Assembly (NCBI GenBank): GCA_002356215.1 | Contig: AP017959.1 | Location: 2,062,195 to 2,126,194, forward strand | Length of the DNA stretch: 64,000 nt | Direction: 5' to 3' | Source of the DNA: [Synechococcus] sp. NIES-970 | Lineage (GTDB): Bacteria; Cyanobacteriota; Cyanobacteriia; Cyanobacteriales; MRBY01 | In this document: piece after piece, positions 34,598 to 43,961 of the stretch | Position numbering within the stretch: position 1 is the stretch's first letter | How the letters are laid out: every line of letters begins with the position of its first letter | The notes under the pieces: generated by a model | The model's database searches: none | What the model was told of the DNA's origin: nothing | The model's input: only the letters and a program-made list of their open reading frames with translations | Program-made: the position numbers and the translations under genes

Positions 34598-34714
34598 ATG
34601 AACGGTGCTTACGCAGCTTCTTTTCTCCCCGTTATCCTTGTGCCCCTCGTGGGTGTAGTATTCCCGGCCCTCGCCATGGGATTACTCTTCAAGTACATCG
34701 AGTCTGAAGCCTAA
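34598..34714 (+). CDS. psaI: Photosystem I subunit VIII
   Basis: The 38-residue one-helix membrane protein reads [20 protein letters not shown] at the start and ends YIESEA. The hydrophobic segment (about residues 9-30) and the acidic C-terminus are diagnostic of PsaI, which packs against PsaL at the trimer interface. It is divergent from psaL and is followed by its own terminator. Confidence 0.93.
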   Translation: MNGAYAASFLPVILVPLVGVVFPALAMGLLFKYIESEA

Positions 34715-34766
34715 GGTCAAAACCCCGAGCTATTTTCGCAAACTCCATAACATTTAGCATTTTTAG

Positions 34767-34813
34767 AATTTCCCCATGAGCCTGGCTTCCAGTGCTGTGG
34801 GGAATTGTTTTTT
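34767..34813 (+). terminator. Terminator of psaI
   Basis: AATTTCCCCA pairs with TGGGGAATT (one bulged T). The loop contains a second short stem, CTGG-CTT-CCAG. It is followed by G and six T. It lies 52 bases after the psaI stop. Confidence 0.8.
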
Positions 34814-34942
34814 GGTTGTGGCACATTGGGATAGGGAGTCCATGGGTTGTTTGAGTACTCATGCAGCAGAAAGTCCTGCCAGGAATTCAGGACAAAACAG
34901 ATGCGACTCCCGCACTATCAAGCGCTTTCCAGAGGAGAATCA

Positions 34943-35446
34943 ATGGAACTATACCTGTTTCGCCACGGCATTGCGGCAGACCGCACAGAATATACAAAAG
35001 ATGCTGATCGTCCCCTCACCCCTGAGGGCACAGCCCGGACAAACCTGGTTGCCCAACGGTTACATCAACTGGGAATTACATTTGATGGGATTTTAAGCAG
35101 TCCTCTAGTCCGGGCCAGACAAACGGCAGATATTCTCACGGCGGCACACCTCGGACCGCAACCACAGATCTTTTCGGCCTTGGCCCCCGGCGGATCCCTG
35201 GGGGGATTTTTACCCTGGCTCGCCCACTGGGAAGCCCCCCCGGAGGCTCGCTTGGTGCTGGTGGGCCATCAGCCAGATTTGGGAGAATGGGCGGCGGCGA
35301 TCGCCTTTGGCCATTCCAACAACGGGAATAATCTGATTCTCAAAAAAGCTGGGATTATCGGGATTCGTTCAGGGGCAGCACGCATTCAGGCCCACACCGA
35401 CAATCAACTTTTTCTGCTCACCTCACCAAAATGGCTACTACCATAA
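34943..35446 (+). CDS. sixA: Phosphohistidine phosphatase SixA
   Basis: The 167-residue protein of the histidine-phosphatase branch has the phosphoacceptor motif LFRHGIA at its start and VGHQPDLGEW near residue 112. SixA removes phosphate from histidine phosphotransfer proteins. The ATG at 34943 has AGAGGAG six bases upstream; a longer frame from TTG 34847 has no such site. It is isolated between psaI and gltA. Confidence 0.9.
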   Translation: MELYLFRHGIAADRTEYTKDADRPLTPEGTARTNLVAQRLHQLGITFDGILSSPLVRARQTADILTAAHLGPQPQIFSALAPGGSLGGFLPWLAHWEAPPEARLVLVGHQPDLGEWAAAIAFGHSNNGNNLILKKAGIIGIRSGAARIQAHTDNQLFLLTSPKWLLP

Positions 35447-35531
35447 CCCCCGTGATAGGCTAAGTTAGCCACTGGCACGAAGAATATCAGCCTGAATATT
35501 TATTTTTTAGAATCTCATCAAGGTACAGAGT

Positions 35532-36674
35532 ATGACGACTGGTTGCGAATTTAAACCCGGCTTAGAAGGAATTCCTGCAGCCCAATCCAGCATTAGCTTT
35601 GTCGATGGTAAAAATGGCATCCTCGAATACCGGGGCATCCCAATCCAAGAGCTGGCTACAAAAAGTTCTTTTCTCGAAGTTGCTTACCTTTTAATTTGGG
35701 GAAATTTGCCTACCCACCAAGAACTTGAAGATTTTAAAAACGATATTCTCTACCACCGTCGGATTAAATATCGCATTCGGGACATGATGAAATGTTTTCC
35801 CGAAACAGGTCACCCAATGGATGCCCTCCAAACCTCGGCGGCGGCCCTGGGGCTTTTCTATGCGCGGCGGGCCTTGGATGATCCAGAATATATCCGTCAT
35901 GCCGTCGTTCGCCTACTGGCAAAAATCCCCACCATGGTGGCGGCGGCGAACTCCATGCGCAATGGCAATGATCCGGTACAGCCCAACGACAGTCTGGATT
36001 ATGCGGCTAATTTCCTCTACATGATGACAGAGCAGCGCCCCTACGAGCTCCAGGCAAAAATTTTTGACATTTGTTTGATGCTCCATGCCGAACATACGAT
36101 TAATGCCTCCACCTTTTCGGCGATGGTAACGGCTTCAACCTTGACAGATCCCTATGCGGTGATTGCTTCGGCGGTGGGAACTTTGGCAGGTCCCCTCCAT
36201 GGTGGGGCGAACGAAGAAGTGCTCTTAATGTTGGAGCAAATTGGTTCGGTCGAGAATGTGCGGGACTATGTAGAAAACTGCGTTGCCAATAAGCAGAAAA
36301 TCATGGGCTTTGGCCACCGGGTCTATAAAGTCAAAGATCCCCGGGCGGTGATTCTCCAGGGATTAGCCGAGCAGTTATTTGAACTGGAAGGGGAAGACCC
36401 CTACTATAAAATTGCCCTAGAACTGGAAAAAATTGTCGAAGAAAAGTACGGTCAGAAGGGGATCTACGCCAACGTCGATTTTTATTCGGGCCTGGTTTAC
36501 CGAAAGCTGGGAATTCCTAGTGATCTGTTCACGCCCCTGTTTGCGATCGCCAGGGTAGCGGGCTGGTTAGCCCACTGGAAAGAACAACTGGGGGTCAACC
36601 GGATTTTCCGGCCAACCCAGGTCTATACAGGGCTTCATGATCAGCCTTATATTCCCGTTGAGGAACGCCACTAA
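35532..36674 (+). CDS. gltA: Citrate synthase
   Basis: This 380-residue type I-like bacterial citrate synthase condenses oxaloacetate and acetyl-CoA. The catalytic residues are visible: the His in HAEHTINAST, the His in GPLHGGANEEV, the nearby GFGHRVYKVKDPR, and the Asp in NVDFYSGLVY. The length matches the short cyanobacterial form. The TCA enzyme is expressed alone or with the lipoprotein gene that begins eight bases after its stop codon. Confidence 0.96.
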   Translation: MTTGCEFKPGLEGIPAAQSSISFVDGKNGILEYRGIPIQELATKSSFLEVAYLLIWGNLPTHQELEDFKNDILYHRRIKYRIRDMMKCFPETGHPMDALQTSAAALGLFYARRALDDPEYIRHAVVRLLAKIPTMVAAANSMRNGNDPVQPNDSLDYAANFLYMMTEQRPYELQAKIFDICLMLHAEHTINASTFSAMVTASTLTDPYAVIASAVGTLAGPLHGGANEEVLLMLEQIGSVENVRDYVENCVANKQKIMGFGHRVYKVKDPRAVILQGLAEQLFELEGEDPYYKIALELEKIVEEKYGQKGIYANVDFYSGLVYRKLGIPSDLFTPLFAIARVAGWLAHWKEQLGVNRIFRPTQVYTGLHDQPYIPVEERH

Positions 36675-36681
36675 GAGGAAA

Positions 36682-37287
36682 ATGGCGATGAACTCATTGA
36701 CTCTGCGACGGGCTTTGGGATTGGGTCTTCTCCTGTTGGGCTTGGGAAGCTGTGGAACAAATGCATCTGTCGAGACAGCAATTCTCACCCCCAGTGACCA
36801 GTGGCAAACCCTCACCACAGCAAACGTGCAACTGGATCTCCCTCCGGGTTATGTGGGGGGCGATCCGGGCCGTGATCTAGAAGCTTTGCAAAGGACTTTA
36901 GTGGCCTGGGAGCAAGGCGATCGCACCGAATGGCTTAGTCAAAACGCAGCCGAATTCGAGCTCTTGGCCTTCCAACGGGCAGGAGAGGTGCTGAATAGCA
37001 TCAATATTGTCCAGGAAGATCGTCCAAAAACCTTGACCCTTGCGGACTACCTACAACGGCAAACCGAAAAGCTTGAAGCAGCCGGAATTACTGCCACCAG
37101 CACCATAACAGCTACCAGTGCCAGCCTCGAACTCAGGAGTATGAACCTGTATCAACGCATTTATATCTATCCCACTGAGACAGTTTTTTGGGTAATTACC
37201 TATAGTAGTGGTAGCCCCAATGCTGAGTTCACCGCTGGGGTTGAGCAGAGTCAGCAAAGCTTTCAAGTGCGTCTGGAGCCGTCTTAA
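36682..37287 (+). CDS. Putative lipoprotein of unknown function
   Basis: The 201-residue protein has a lipoprotein signal peptide ending in the lipobox LGSC (RRALGLGLLLLGLGSCGTNAS), so it is likely anchored by a diacylglyceryl-Cys. The mature part has an alpha/beta pattern that resembles the cyanobacterial DUF1795/PsbP-like fold in general shape (TLTLADYLQRQTEKLEAAGI, then YQRIYIYPTETVFWVITYSS). I use ATG 36682, because AGAGG lies nine bases upstream and the longer frame would overlap gltA. The nadK gene starts nine bases downstream. Confidence 0.68.
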   Translation: MAMNSLTLRRALGLGLLLLGLGSCGTNASVETAILTPSDQWQTLTTANVQLDLPPGYVGGDPGRDLEALQRTLVAWEQGDRTEWLSQNAAEFELLAFQRAGEVLNSINIVQEDRPKTLTLADYLQRQTEKLEAAGITATSTITATSASLELRSMNLYQRIYIYPTETVFWVITYSSGSPNAEFTAGVEQSQQSFQVRLEPS

Positions 37288-37295
37288 AAAAATCT

Positions 37296-38216
37296 GTGAA
37301 ACTTGACCAAGTGATCATCGCCTATAAAGCTGGTGACCCCTTTGCAAAAAAATGGGCCGAACGGTGTGCCCATGAACTAGAGGCGGCGGGCAGCAAAATT
37401 CTCCTGGGCCCCAGTGGTTTTAAGGACAATCCCTATCCGGTTTTTTTGGCTTCGGTGAGTGAACCGATTGATCTGGCAATTGTCCTTGGAGGAGATGGTA
37501 CAGTCCTTGCGGCGGCCCGCCATTTATCTAAGGAAAATATTCCTATTTTGGCCGTCAATGTGGGGGGACACCTGGGTTTTCTCACGGAACCCTTTGAACA
37601 GCTCCAGGATAGTGAGGCCCTCTGGCAGCGGCTCCGCAGTGATACCTATGCGGTGGAAACCCGGATGATGCTGGAGGCGAAAGTCTGTGAAGGCGATCGC
37701 CATGACCCTGAGATTATTAGCGAAACCTTTTATGCCCTCAACGAGATGTGCGTCAAACCCGCCGCCATTGACCGGATGCCTACCGCCGTCTTTGAGATGG
37801 AGGTCGATTGTACCATCGTTGACCAATACCATGGGGATGGCCTGTTGGTGGCCACTTCCACTGGTTCTACCTGCTATACTGCCTCGGCCAATGGGCCAAT
37901 TATGCACCCTGGCCTAGAGGCGATCGTTGTTACACCCATCTGCCCTCTCAGCCTTTCTAGTCGGCCCATCGTCCTACCGGCCCGATCCAATGTAGACATC
38001 TGGCCCCTGGGGGACTATGACCTGAATAATAAACTCTGGAGTGATGGCGCCCTGGCCACTTCCATTTGGCCAGGGCAATGGGTGAATGTCCAAAAAGCCC
38101 ACTGTGATTGCAAATTTATTATCCTGCGAGAAACTTACTCCTTTTACCAAACGATTCGGGACAAACTCCAGTGGGCGGGCTCCCGGATCCATCATCAAAA
38201 TGCCCACCGCAACTAA
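37296..38216 (+). CDS. nadK: NAD kinase
   Basis: NAD kinase makes NADP from NAD and ATP or polyphosphate. The 306-residue protein shows the nucleotide motif LGGDGTVLAAARH near residue 66, the NE motif ALNEMCVKP, and the second substrate motif STGSTCYTASANGPIMHP near 195. The start codon is GTG, nine bases after the lipoprotein gene. Cyanobacteria carry two NadK types; this is the type with the longer C-terminus. Confidence 0.93.
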   Translation: MKLDQVIIAYKAGDPFAKKWAERCAHELEAAGSKILLGPSGFKDNPYPVFLASVSEPIDLAIVLGGDGTVLAAARHLSKENIPILAVNVGGHLGFLTEPFEQLQDSEALWQRLRSDTYAVETRMMLEAKVCEGDRHDPEIISETFYALNEMCVKPAAIDRMPTAVFEMEVDCTIVDQYHGDGLLVATSTGSTCYTASANGPIMHPGLEAIVVTPICPLSLSSRPIVLPARSNVDIWPLGDYDLNNKLWSDGALATSIWPGQWVNVQKAHCDCKFIILRETYSFYQTIRDKLQWAGSRIHHQNAHRN

Positions 38217-38280
38217 TGCTTTATGAGGTTTAATCAACACTCAAATCAGGGGCTTTAATAGAAGACATTGAATTAGCACC

Positions 38281-38480
38281 ATGGCCCAACGCTGGATAGA
38301 CGAAATGCTTGATGAGTTCGGAGATGACGTTAAAGAGCTTAGCGAATCTATCAAAACCCAACAAGAAGAACAGAGAGAACTGACCATCAGGTTCAATGCT
38401 TACCAGATGTAGCTAACTTAGCCTTTGGCCTTTTGGCAACCATCACCATTACGACCATCATCACCGCCGTCGTCAAATAA
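38281..38480 (+). pseudogene. Small coiled-coil/membrane protein gene with a frame break
   Basis: ATG 38281 opens a 43-residue frame (MAQRWIDEMLDEFGDDVKEL, charged and coiled-coil-like) that stops at TAG 38410. In the minus-one frame the sequence continues without a stop as DVANLAFGLLATITITTIITAVVK up to TAA 38478, which is a convincing membrane helix. Together they would make a normal 60-70-residue protein of soluble coil plus membrane anchor. Either a base is lost or gained near 38395-38410, or ribosomes shift frame. No homologue can be compared here, so the reading is tentative. Confidence 0.4.
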
Positions 38481-38516
38481 AACGATTTTAAATTCTCCGA
38501 TCAAAGGGGTTGGGGA

Positions 38517-39140
38517 CTATTTGCCAAACCTCTTTTCGTTTTCTATGCGCGCTTTCAGTCGAGCCAGCTCTAAATCAACTTCTCTTTTCCGGGTCTCTGG
38601 TGTCAGCTCAGTTTTTGGTGGCTTTTTCTCCAGGTTGATCCGTTGCTCCGGTGGCGTAAAATATCGCCTCAAGACCTCAGGATGTCGCACCAAATATTCC
38701 AGGTGGTACAGATATAAAGCGATCGCCGAATACATGATGAAGACCATTGCAATTTCAGCATTGCTTACCTCCAGAGTCTCTGGATCGACAAAGGGAGCGC
38801 CGATATAAGTCCCGGCACAAAGCAAGATCACCAAGAAAAGACTATTCACCGTCACCATCACCAACAGCACCGCTTCCCAGAGACTATCAATCATCCCCAG
38901 CTCTCGAATGCCTTCTAATCTCACTAATATCCATTGAGATAAATAATGCAGCCCAAAGGCCAGCCCGCCCATAAACACCAGCATAAACAGCACAAACAAG
39001 GGATGAACCGTTAAAACGCGATTGCGAGAGGCTGCATCAAAAAAGCCCCCCGCAACTCCAAGCACAACGAAATTAATTAACAAACGTAACCAGGCCAACG
39101 GGTAGGGTATCGCCGGAGACCAGCCAAATTTCTTAGCCAT
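38517..39140 (-). CDS. Multi-pass membrane protein, unknown function
   Basis: The 207-residue protein has an N-terminal aromatic/hydrophobic segment (WLRLLINFVVLGVAGGFFDA), two further helices (VHPLFVLFMLVFMGGLAFGL and EAVLLVMVTVNSLFLVILLC), a fourth around IAMVFIMYSAIALYLYHL, and a charged coiled-coil tail (LTPETRKREVDLELARLKAR). No family is recognised. It is convergent with the broken small gene at 38281. It is upstream of nothing on its own strand within 400 bases. Confidence 0.6.
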   Translation of the reverse strand: MAKKFGWSPAIPYPLAWLRLLINFVVLGVAGGFFDAASRNRVLTVHPLFVLFMLVFMGGLAFGLHYLSQWILVRLEGIRELGMIDSLWEAVLLVMVTVNSLFLVILLCAGTYIGAPFVDPETLEVSNAEIAMVFIMYSAIALYLYHLEYLVRHPEVLRRYFTPPEQRINLEKKPPKTELTPETRKREVDLELARLKARIENEKRFGK

Positions 39141-39355
39141 GATATTTTTTCTCTCATTGCCCTAATCTTACCCAGCAGAAAAAATGTTTTCATCGCAAAA
39201 TGCCTCCTCAAAAGACCATTAAAAGAGAGCGTTTTTCTAATCATTGTGAGCGCTGGGCAAAGACCATAAATATCTGTATCAAGTAATTTTTTGAGTGTTT
39301 GCCCCTACTATCTTCCCAAAAGCAAGGGCCTTGAACTGTTCTTAATAGTCAAATA

Positions 39356-39393
39356 AAAAATCCCTAAAAAGTGCTCACTTCCTAGGAATTTTT
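39356..39393 (-). terminator. Strong stem-loop, terminator for tRNA-Cys or bidirectional
   Basis: AAAAATCCCTA pairs with TAGGAATTTTT (the one mismatch is G-U on the minus strand). An inner AAGT/ACTT stem caps it. The minus strand reads into a T-run (TTTTTTATTT), which fits termination of a minus-strand transcript such as tRNA-Cys. The plus strand also ends in five T. Confidence 0.7.
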
Positions 39394-39417
39394 ATCCATA
39401 GGTTGAGGTGACAACAA

Positions 39418-39522
39418 ATGGACAATGGTTACTTTGATTCGGAACTTTTAAATCCTGATTGGGAAGATTGCCCAAAAACAGGAAAGCCGGGAATCCCATC
39501 TGTGGAGCGGGTTCCAGTTTAA
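39418..39522 (+). CDS. Candidate small protein, 34 residues
   Basis: ATG at 39418 is preceded by GAGGTG eight bases upstream and opens a 34-residue frame ending at TAA 39520. The product begins MDNGYFDSELLNPDWEDCPK and ends SVERVPV; it is acidic, polar, and has one cysteine. It lies between a stem-loop and tRNA-Cys, on the opposite strand to both. No family is recognised. It may be chance, but the ribosome site and the lack of a competing gene are in its favour. Confidence 0.4.
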   Translation: MDNGYFDSELLNPDWEDCPKTGKPGIPSVERVPV

Positions 39523-39538
39523 GTTTGCTTACAAGATA

Positions 39539-39610
<72 letters not shown>

Positions 39611-39669
39611 GGGTCAACAGTTCGCTATTATAACAGGGCTTTTGTTCATATCACAACATTTTTTTCGCT

Positions 39670-40440
39670 ATGGAAGTTATCCCCGCAATTGATCTGCTTG
39701 GTGGTCAATGTGTACGCCTCTACCAGGGGGACTATCAACAGGCTCAGGTTTTTAACAATGATCCGGTGCAGGTGGCCAAGACTTGGGCGGCACAGGGGGC
39801 AACCCGACTCCATGTGGTGGATCTCGATGGTGCCAAACAAGGAGAGTCGGTGAACTTGGGCGTCATCCAAAAAATTGCGGCGGCGATCGCCATTCCGGTG
39901 CAGGTGGGGGGCGGCCTCCGCACAATCGCGAGCGTAGATCAGTTGTTTGCTGTGGGAGTAGAGCGAGCAATTTTAGGGACAGCGGCGGTAGAAAATCCAG
40001 AATTGGTGACAGAACTTTGTGGCAAATATCCTGGACGCATTGCCGTCGGCATTGATGCGCGCAATGGCAAGGTCGCCACGAAGGGCTGGTTAGAAACCTC
40101 TGAAGTTTTGGCGACGGATTTGGCCCAACAAATGGCGATTCAAGGAGTGGCCGCGATTATTTATACCGATATTCACCGGGATGGTACGATGGCAGGCCCA
40201 AATCTAGAAGCTTTACGGGAATTAGCTTCGACCATCGATATTCCGGTCATTGCTTCCGGGGGCGTGAGTTCCCTGGGAGATTTAATCAATCTTGTCGCCC
40301 TCGAAAGCCTTGGGGTGACCGGGGCGATCGTTGGCCGCGCAATCTATACCGGTGATATTGATGTGGCAGAGGCAGTGAAGGCTGTCGGCCCCCAACGGCT
40401 CCAGGACGTTTACCCTAGCGATGGCACGGCGATCGCCTAA
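39670..40440 (+). CDS. hisA: 1-(5-phosphoribosyl)-5-[(5-phosphoribosylamino)methylideneamino]imidazole-4-carboxamide isomerase
   Basis: HisA performs the Amadori isomerisation of histidine synthesis. The 256-residue TIM barrel begins [20 protein letters not shown] with the catalytic Asp in IDL. It continues [36 protein letters not shown], then [14 protein letters not shown] with the second catalytic Asp, and [10 protein letters not shown]. It starts 60 bases after tRNA-Cys on the other strand and is not next to the other his gene in the window. Confidence 0.95.
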   Translation: MEVIPAIDLLGGQCVRLYQGDYQQAQVFNNDPVQVAKTWAAQGATRLHVVDLDGAKQGESVNLGVIQKIAAAIAIPVQVGGGLRTIASVDQLFAVGVERAILGTAAVENPELVTELCGKYPGRIAVGIDARNGKVATKGWLETSEVLATDLAQQMAIQGVAAIIYTDIHRDGTMAGPNLEALRELASTIDIPVIASGGVSSLGDLINLVALESLGVTGAIVGRAIYTGDIDVAEAVKAVGPQRLQDVYPSDGTAIA

Positions 40441-40588
40441 ATTTCATGTTAGATTGAGCCATAAAATTTGCAGTAGGATACTGTTGGAACAAATTTATCC
40501 AGCCGTCGTTCTAAACTAGAGCGGCATAGGGGCAACGGCAAATGGCATCGCCCAAAGCAATCAGTACCTTTATCGATGATTTAATAAT

Positions 40589-41719
40589 GTGGCTATGGTG
40601 AGACCTTTACGCAGATTGATTGGACATTCCTGGACTCTGGCAGGACTGATTTGGCTCGCGAGCCTCGCCCCAGCTCCAGCACAAGCAGCGGTTAATCTGC
40701 GGGTGGCGGTACGGCAAACAACCGCTAATCTTCAGGTAGGCAGCTCTAGTAATGCGGTGATTAGGAATGGCCAAGGCCAAGTCCTGGGGGAAATTGCTGG
40801 GATGAGCTCCTTTGAGGTGAGCCGTCAAGGAAATCAACTGGCCTTTGATCGGTGGCAGGCCTCAGAATTATGGGTCGAACCTAAGGGCGATGGCTATGTT
40901 TGGATTGGCGATCGCTGGTATCGGGGCCGTACCCAACTCCGTGCAAGCGGTAATCAAATCCTCGCCATTAACCATGTTGACCTCGAAGAATATCTCTACA
41001 GCGTGGTAGGAGCCGAAGCGATTCCCAGTTGGCCCCAAGAAGCACTCAAGGCCCAAGCTGTTGCTGCCCGCACCTATGCCCTCAAAAAGCGTGCCGAAAA
41101 TGCAGGGCGGCCCTTTGATCTAGATACCACCACCGCCACCCAGGTTTATAAAGGCCTCAATAGCGAATATAGTACGACCCACGCAGCAGTAAATGCCACG
41201 GCCAACCAGGTGATGACCTACAATGGCGATGTGATTTTGGCTGTTTTCCATTCTTCTTCTGGTGGCCATACCGAAAATGTTGAAGATGTTTGGAGCCAAC
41301 CGCTGCCCTATTTACGGGGGGTAGTGGACTATGACCAGTCAGCTCCGGTATATCAGTGGAATAAAACTATTTCGGCCGCACAATTGGGCCAGTTGGTCGG
41401 CGGGGTTGGCACCGTGCAACAACTGGTTCCCCAGCGGGCTACTCCCCAGGGCCGGGTAGTGACGATGCGGATTATTGGCGATCGCGGCACCAAAGATATT
41501 AGTGGAGACCAATTGCGTCAGCTCTTGGAACTGCGGAGCACCCTCATTAACGCCCGTATCCAACAGGGGGACGTTTACATCTATGGGAAAGGCTTTGGTC
41601 ACGGTGTCGGAATGAGTCAATGGGGTGCTAATAGCCTTGCCGCCCAGGGGATTAATTACCAGCAAATTTTGCGCCACTACTATCAGAATGCCACCATTGC
41701 TAGATTGACCCCCCGTTAA
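40589..41719 (+). CDS. SpoIID/LytB-domain protein
   Basis: The 376-residue protein has a signal peptide cleaved near AQA-A (about residue 34). It has an N-terminal beta region and a SpoIID domain (about 110-370) with DLEEYLYSVVGAEAIPSWPQEALKAQAVAARTYA, FHSSSGGHTENVEDVW and GKGFGHGVGMSQWGA, all family landmarks. SpoIID proteins are lytic transglycosylases acting on peptidoglycan, and cyanobacteria keep homologues without sporulation. The start is GTG at 40589 or ATG at 40595. It is convergent with the BrkB-family gene. Confidence 0.85.
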   Translation: MAMVRPLRRLIGHSWTLAGLIWLASLAPAPAQAAVNLRVAVRQTTANLQVGSSSNAVIRNGQGQVLGEIAGMSSFEVSRQGNQLAFDRWQASELWVEPKGDGYVWIGDRWYRGRTQLRASGNQILAINHVDLEEYLYSVVGAEAIPSWPQEALKAQAVAARTYALKKRAENAGRPFDLDTTTATQVYKGLNSEYSTTHAAVNATANQVMTYNGDVILAVFHSSSGGHTENVEDVWSQPLPYLRGVVDYDQSAPVYQWNKTISAAQLGQLVGGVGTVQQLVPQRATPQGRVVTMRIIGDRGTKDISGDQLRQLLELRSTLINARIQQGDVYIYGKGFGHGVGMSQWGANSLAAQGINYQQILRHYYQNATIARLTPR

Positions 41720-41752
41720 GGCAGTCCCTAATACTGGGAAGACGTGCGGGCT

Positions 41753-42943
41753 TCAACTAGATGTTTCTTCAGGCAATGGGGAATTGCCATAGGAGATCAA
41801 ATTGCCACGCTTGAGGGCATCTTCGAGCATTGCTTCCCCCACTACGGCATTTAATTGATCTCCTAAAAGCATTACAAGGGCACTGAGTTGGAGCCAAAGC
41901 ATGAGAATAATTGCCGTTCCTACGGCGCCATAAACGCGGTTGTATTGCCCAAAATTAGTGACATAAAGACGAAATAACGAAGAAATAATCGCCCAGGAAA
42001 TCGCCCCAAGAATTGCTCCAGGGAGGACAGGCATCCCTTTAATCAGACGACTAGAGCCCATGCTATAGATAAAAGCAAAGGCGATCGAAACGATCGCCAA
42101 AGCGACGGGTAGACTCAAGAATCGCCAGAGGGTGACCAATAAGTTAGCCAGATCATAGTCAATTTTCATATCCACAATGAGGCTTTGGATAAAGAGAATT
42201 GAAAAACAGAGGGCAAAAAAAGCGCAGAGGGCGATCGCCAAGCTAAAAGACATCTGTTTTAGTTTCCGCCAGGGATGGCGGCGATCGGGTGGGCTCATGA
42301 GTAGATTTAAAACCATTGCCACGATCCCTGCCCCCAGCCCCAGGGCTAAGGGAAAACTCAGTAAGCGCCACAGAGTTACCAGCACATTAACCCCCGCCGA
42401 ATTCACCGGTAAACGCACGATCAAATCCAACGCGACCTTAACGACGTTATCCCCCACCAGTACCAAAAACGAGGCAAAAATCAGGAGGGCGATCGCTCCG
42501 AGGGTAATAAAAATCGAGATTAATTTTGCTTTCCAGAAAGGACGCCGCTGATCCAATGGGATTTCATGGATTTGATCAAGGGCATTCATTGCTGCACTAA
42601 ACGCCCCGGAAGATACCCAGATCGTTGCGATAAAACTTGCCGAAAAAAGACTCCGACTGGGAGTTTTACCAATTTCTGATGTAAATTCCCGCAGTAGCAT
42701 CCACACCGATTCTGGCATCACATCTTCGTAGTAGCTGGCCAATTGGATAATCGTCTGGTCTAAGGTTTCCGTAAATGAGCCTAGGGCAGTCAATGCCATG
42801 ATAATGATCGGAAAGAGAGACAGCATCACATTAAAGGCAATCTCCGCAGAGAGGCCAAACAGTCGCCGCCGCAACGCCTGACGAATTGTCCAGTAGACCG
42901 TCCGGTGATTGAGAAACAAAAAAAATCGTAAAAAACGTTTCAT
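41753..42943 (-). CDS. YihY/virulence factor BrkB family membrane protein
   Basis: The 396-residue protein has six hydrophobic segments and the family pattern: LSAEIAFNVMLSLFPIIIMALTALGSF near residue 35, ASAFIATIWVSSGAFSAAMNAL near 110, and the terminal GAVGTAIILMLWLQLSALVMLLGDQLNAV. The family is often (once mistakenly) called ribonuclease BN; it is a probable membrane transport or envelope protein. Function here is unknown. It lies 34 bases from the SpoIID gene, convergent. Confidence 0.82.
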   Translation of the reverse strand: MKRFLRFFLFLNHRTVYWTIRQALRRRLFGLSAEIAFNVMLSLFPIIIMALTALGSFTETLDQTIIQLASYYEDVMPESVWMLLREFTSEIGKTPSRSLFSASFIATIWVSSGAFSAAMNALDQIHEIPLDQRRPFWKAKLISIFITLGAIALLIFASFLVLVGDNVVKVALDLIVRLPVNSAGVNVLVTLWRLLSFPLALGLGAGIVAMVLNLLMSPPDRRHPWRKLKQMSFSLAIALCAFFALCFSILFIQSLIVDMKIDYDLANLLVTLWRFLSLPVALAIVSIAFAFIYSMGSSRLIKGMPVLPGAILGAISWAIISSLFRLYVTNFGQYNRVYGAVGTAIILMLWLQLSALVMLLGDQLNAVVGEAMLEDALKRGNLISYGNSPLPEETSS

Positions 42944-43083
42944 GGCATGATCACTGGGGGCAATAAATTAATTTTTGCAGATGCACGCTTAGACATAGGC
43001 TGAAACGTTTGGGGATCCTAAAGGATCACACTACTATAAATTTATGGTTTAAATCTGCTCTCGCCTGGGAGGAGGCCGTCAAT

Positions 43084-43539
43084 ATGGATGAAGAAGTCGT
43101 GCAATGGCTTGCTGAAATTAAGCGCCTTAAACAACAATTGGCCCAAACTCAACAGGCACTCCAAACCTGTAAATCTCGCGAACTAAAGTGGCGTCAACAC
43201 TATACAGAAGAAGCCCAACAGCGTCGCACCGAAGTCCGTCTCGCTGCAGAGCAGTTGGCTCAAGCAGAGCTCTCCCTACAAGCTTTACAACAAAACTTTT
43301 TATCCGCCGCCGATACCCCAGAAACCAGCCAAGCGCTCTGGCAGGAATTAGCGGCGATCACCGATCTTGATCTTCTCAAGCAGCAGCTCTTTCAGGTTAC
43401 CCAGGAGCGAAATCGAGCTCTCCAGACTCTCCAACTAGAACAGCAGCACCATCGTCAAACCCAGGAAAATCTCACCAGTGTCATCAATGATTTGGTGGAG
43501 CAGTTGAATAAATACAGGCAGAGAAACGACCCTGAATAG
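43084..43539 (+). CDS. Coiled-coil protein, unknown function
   Basis: Choosing ATG 43084, which has GGGAGGAGG seven bases upstream, gives a 151-residue protein. Nearly all of it is coiled coil: EEVVQWLAEIKRLKQQLAQT, then Q/E/L heptads up to about residue 140. It has no membrane segment or signal. No family is recognised. A longer frame from 43009 has no ribosome site. It stands alone, divergent from the BrkB-family gene. Confidence 0.6.
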   Translation: MDEEVVQWLAEIKRLKQQLAQTQQALQTCKSRELKWRQHYTEEAQQRRTEVRLAAEQLAQAELSLQALQQNFLSAADTPETSQALWQELAAITDLDLLKQQLFQVTQERNRALQTLQLEQQHHRQTQENLTSVINDLVEQLNKYRQRNDPE

Positions 43540-43961
43540 GGCGAAATATTTGCAATACAGAGGTATTACTTGGGACTGTTCAACTGGGTTTGAAAAAAAT
43601 TTCTAGCTGCCTCAAAAGGATGACTGTGGATTGATTTAAGGCGAAGAAATACAACAATCCATTTTTAAAAATAAGACTGATTTTTTTGCTAAATCATAAA
43701 ATTATTCTATTGCGGCGATCGTCTACTGGCGAAGACGTATTTTTCCTAAATTAAGCGAATTTTTTAGCTGATCTCAATAATTGCCAGGTCAAAATATTGC
43801 CCGAATAAATTTGTGCTCAAAACCGAGAGAAATTCTTTGAGACTGGGCGCTTTCAAAACTTATTTTTGTTATTACTTTTTATAAAAAAATCCCGTTACAT
43901 ACCCAAGAAATAGCGAAAATATTATTGTGCCTATCCATTTCTTCAAGGAGGGGATCACACC
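43540..43961 (+). other. 422-base gene-free interval
   Basis: I see no supported ORF or RNA. The stretch is AT-rich, with T-runs near 43680 and 43870 and one near-HIP1 (GCGATCG) at 43716. AAGGAGGGG lies just before the secreted-protein start at 43962 and is a strong ribosome site. No promoter can be assigned with confidence. Confidence 0.35.

Noticed and set aside
34847-34942. Longer SixA start at a TTG
   Set aside because: It would add residues unlike the family and lacks a ribosome site; ATG 34943 has AGAGGAG upstream.
34776-35096. An open frame of 106 codons just after psaI
   Set aside because: It begins inside the psaI terminator hairpin and runs through the sixA start in another frame; sixA has clear motifs and a ribosome site.
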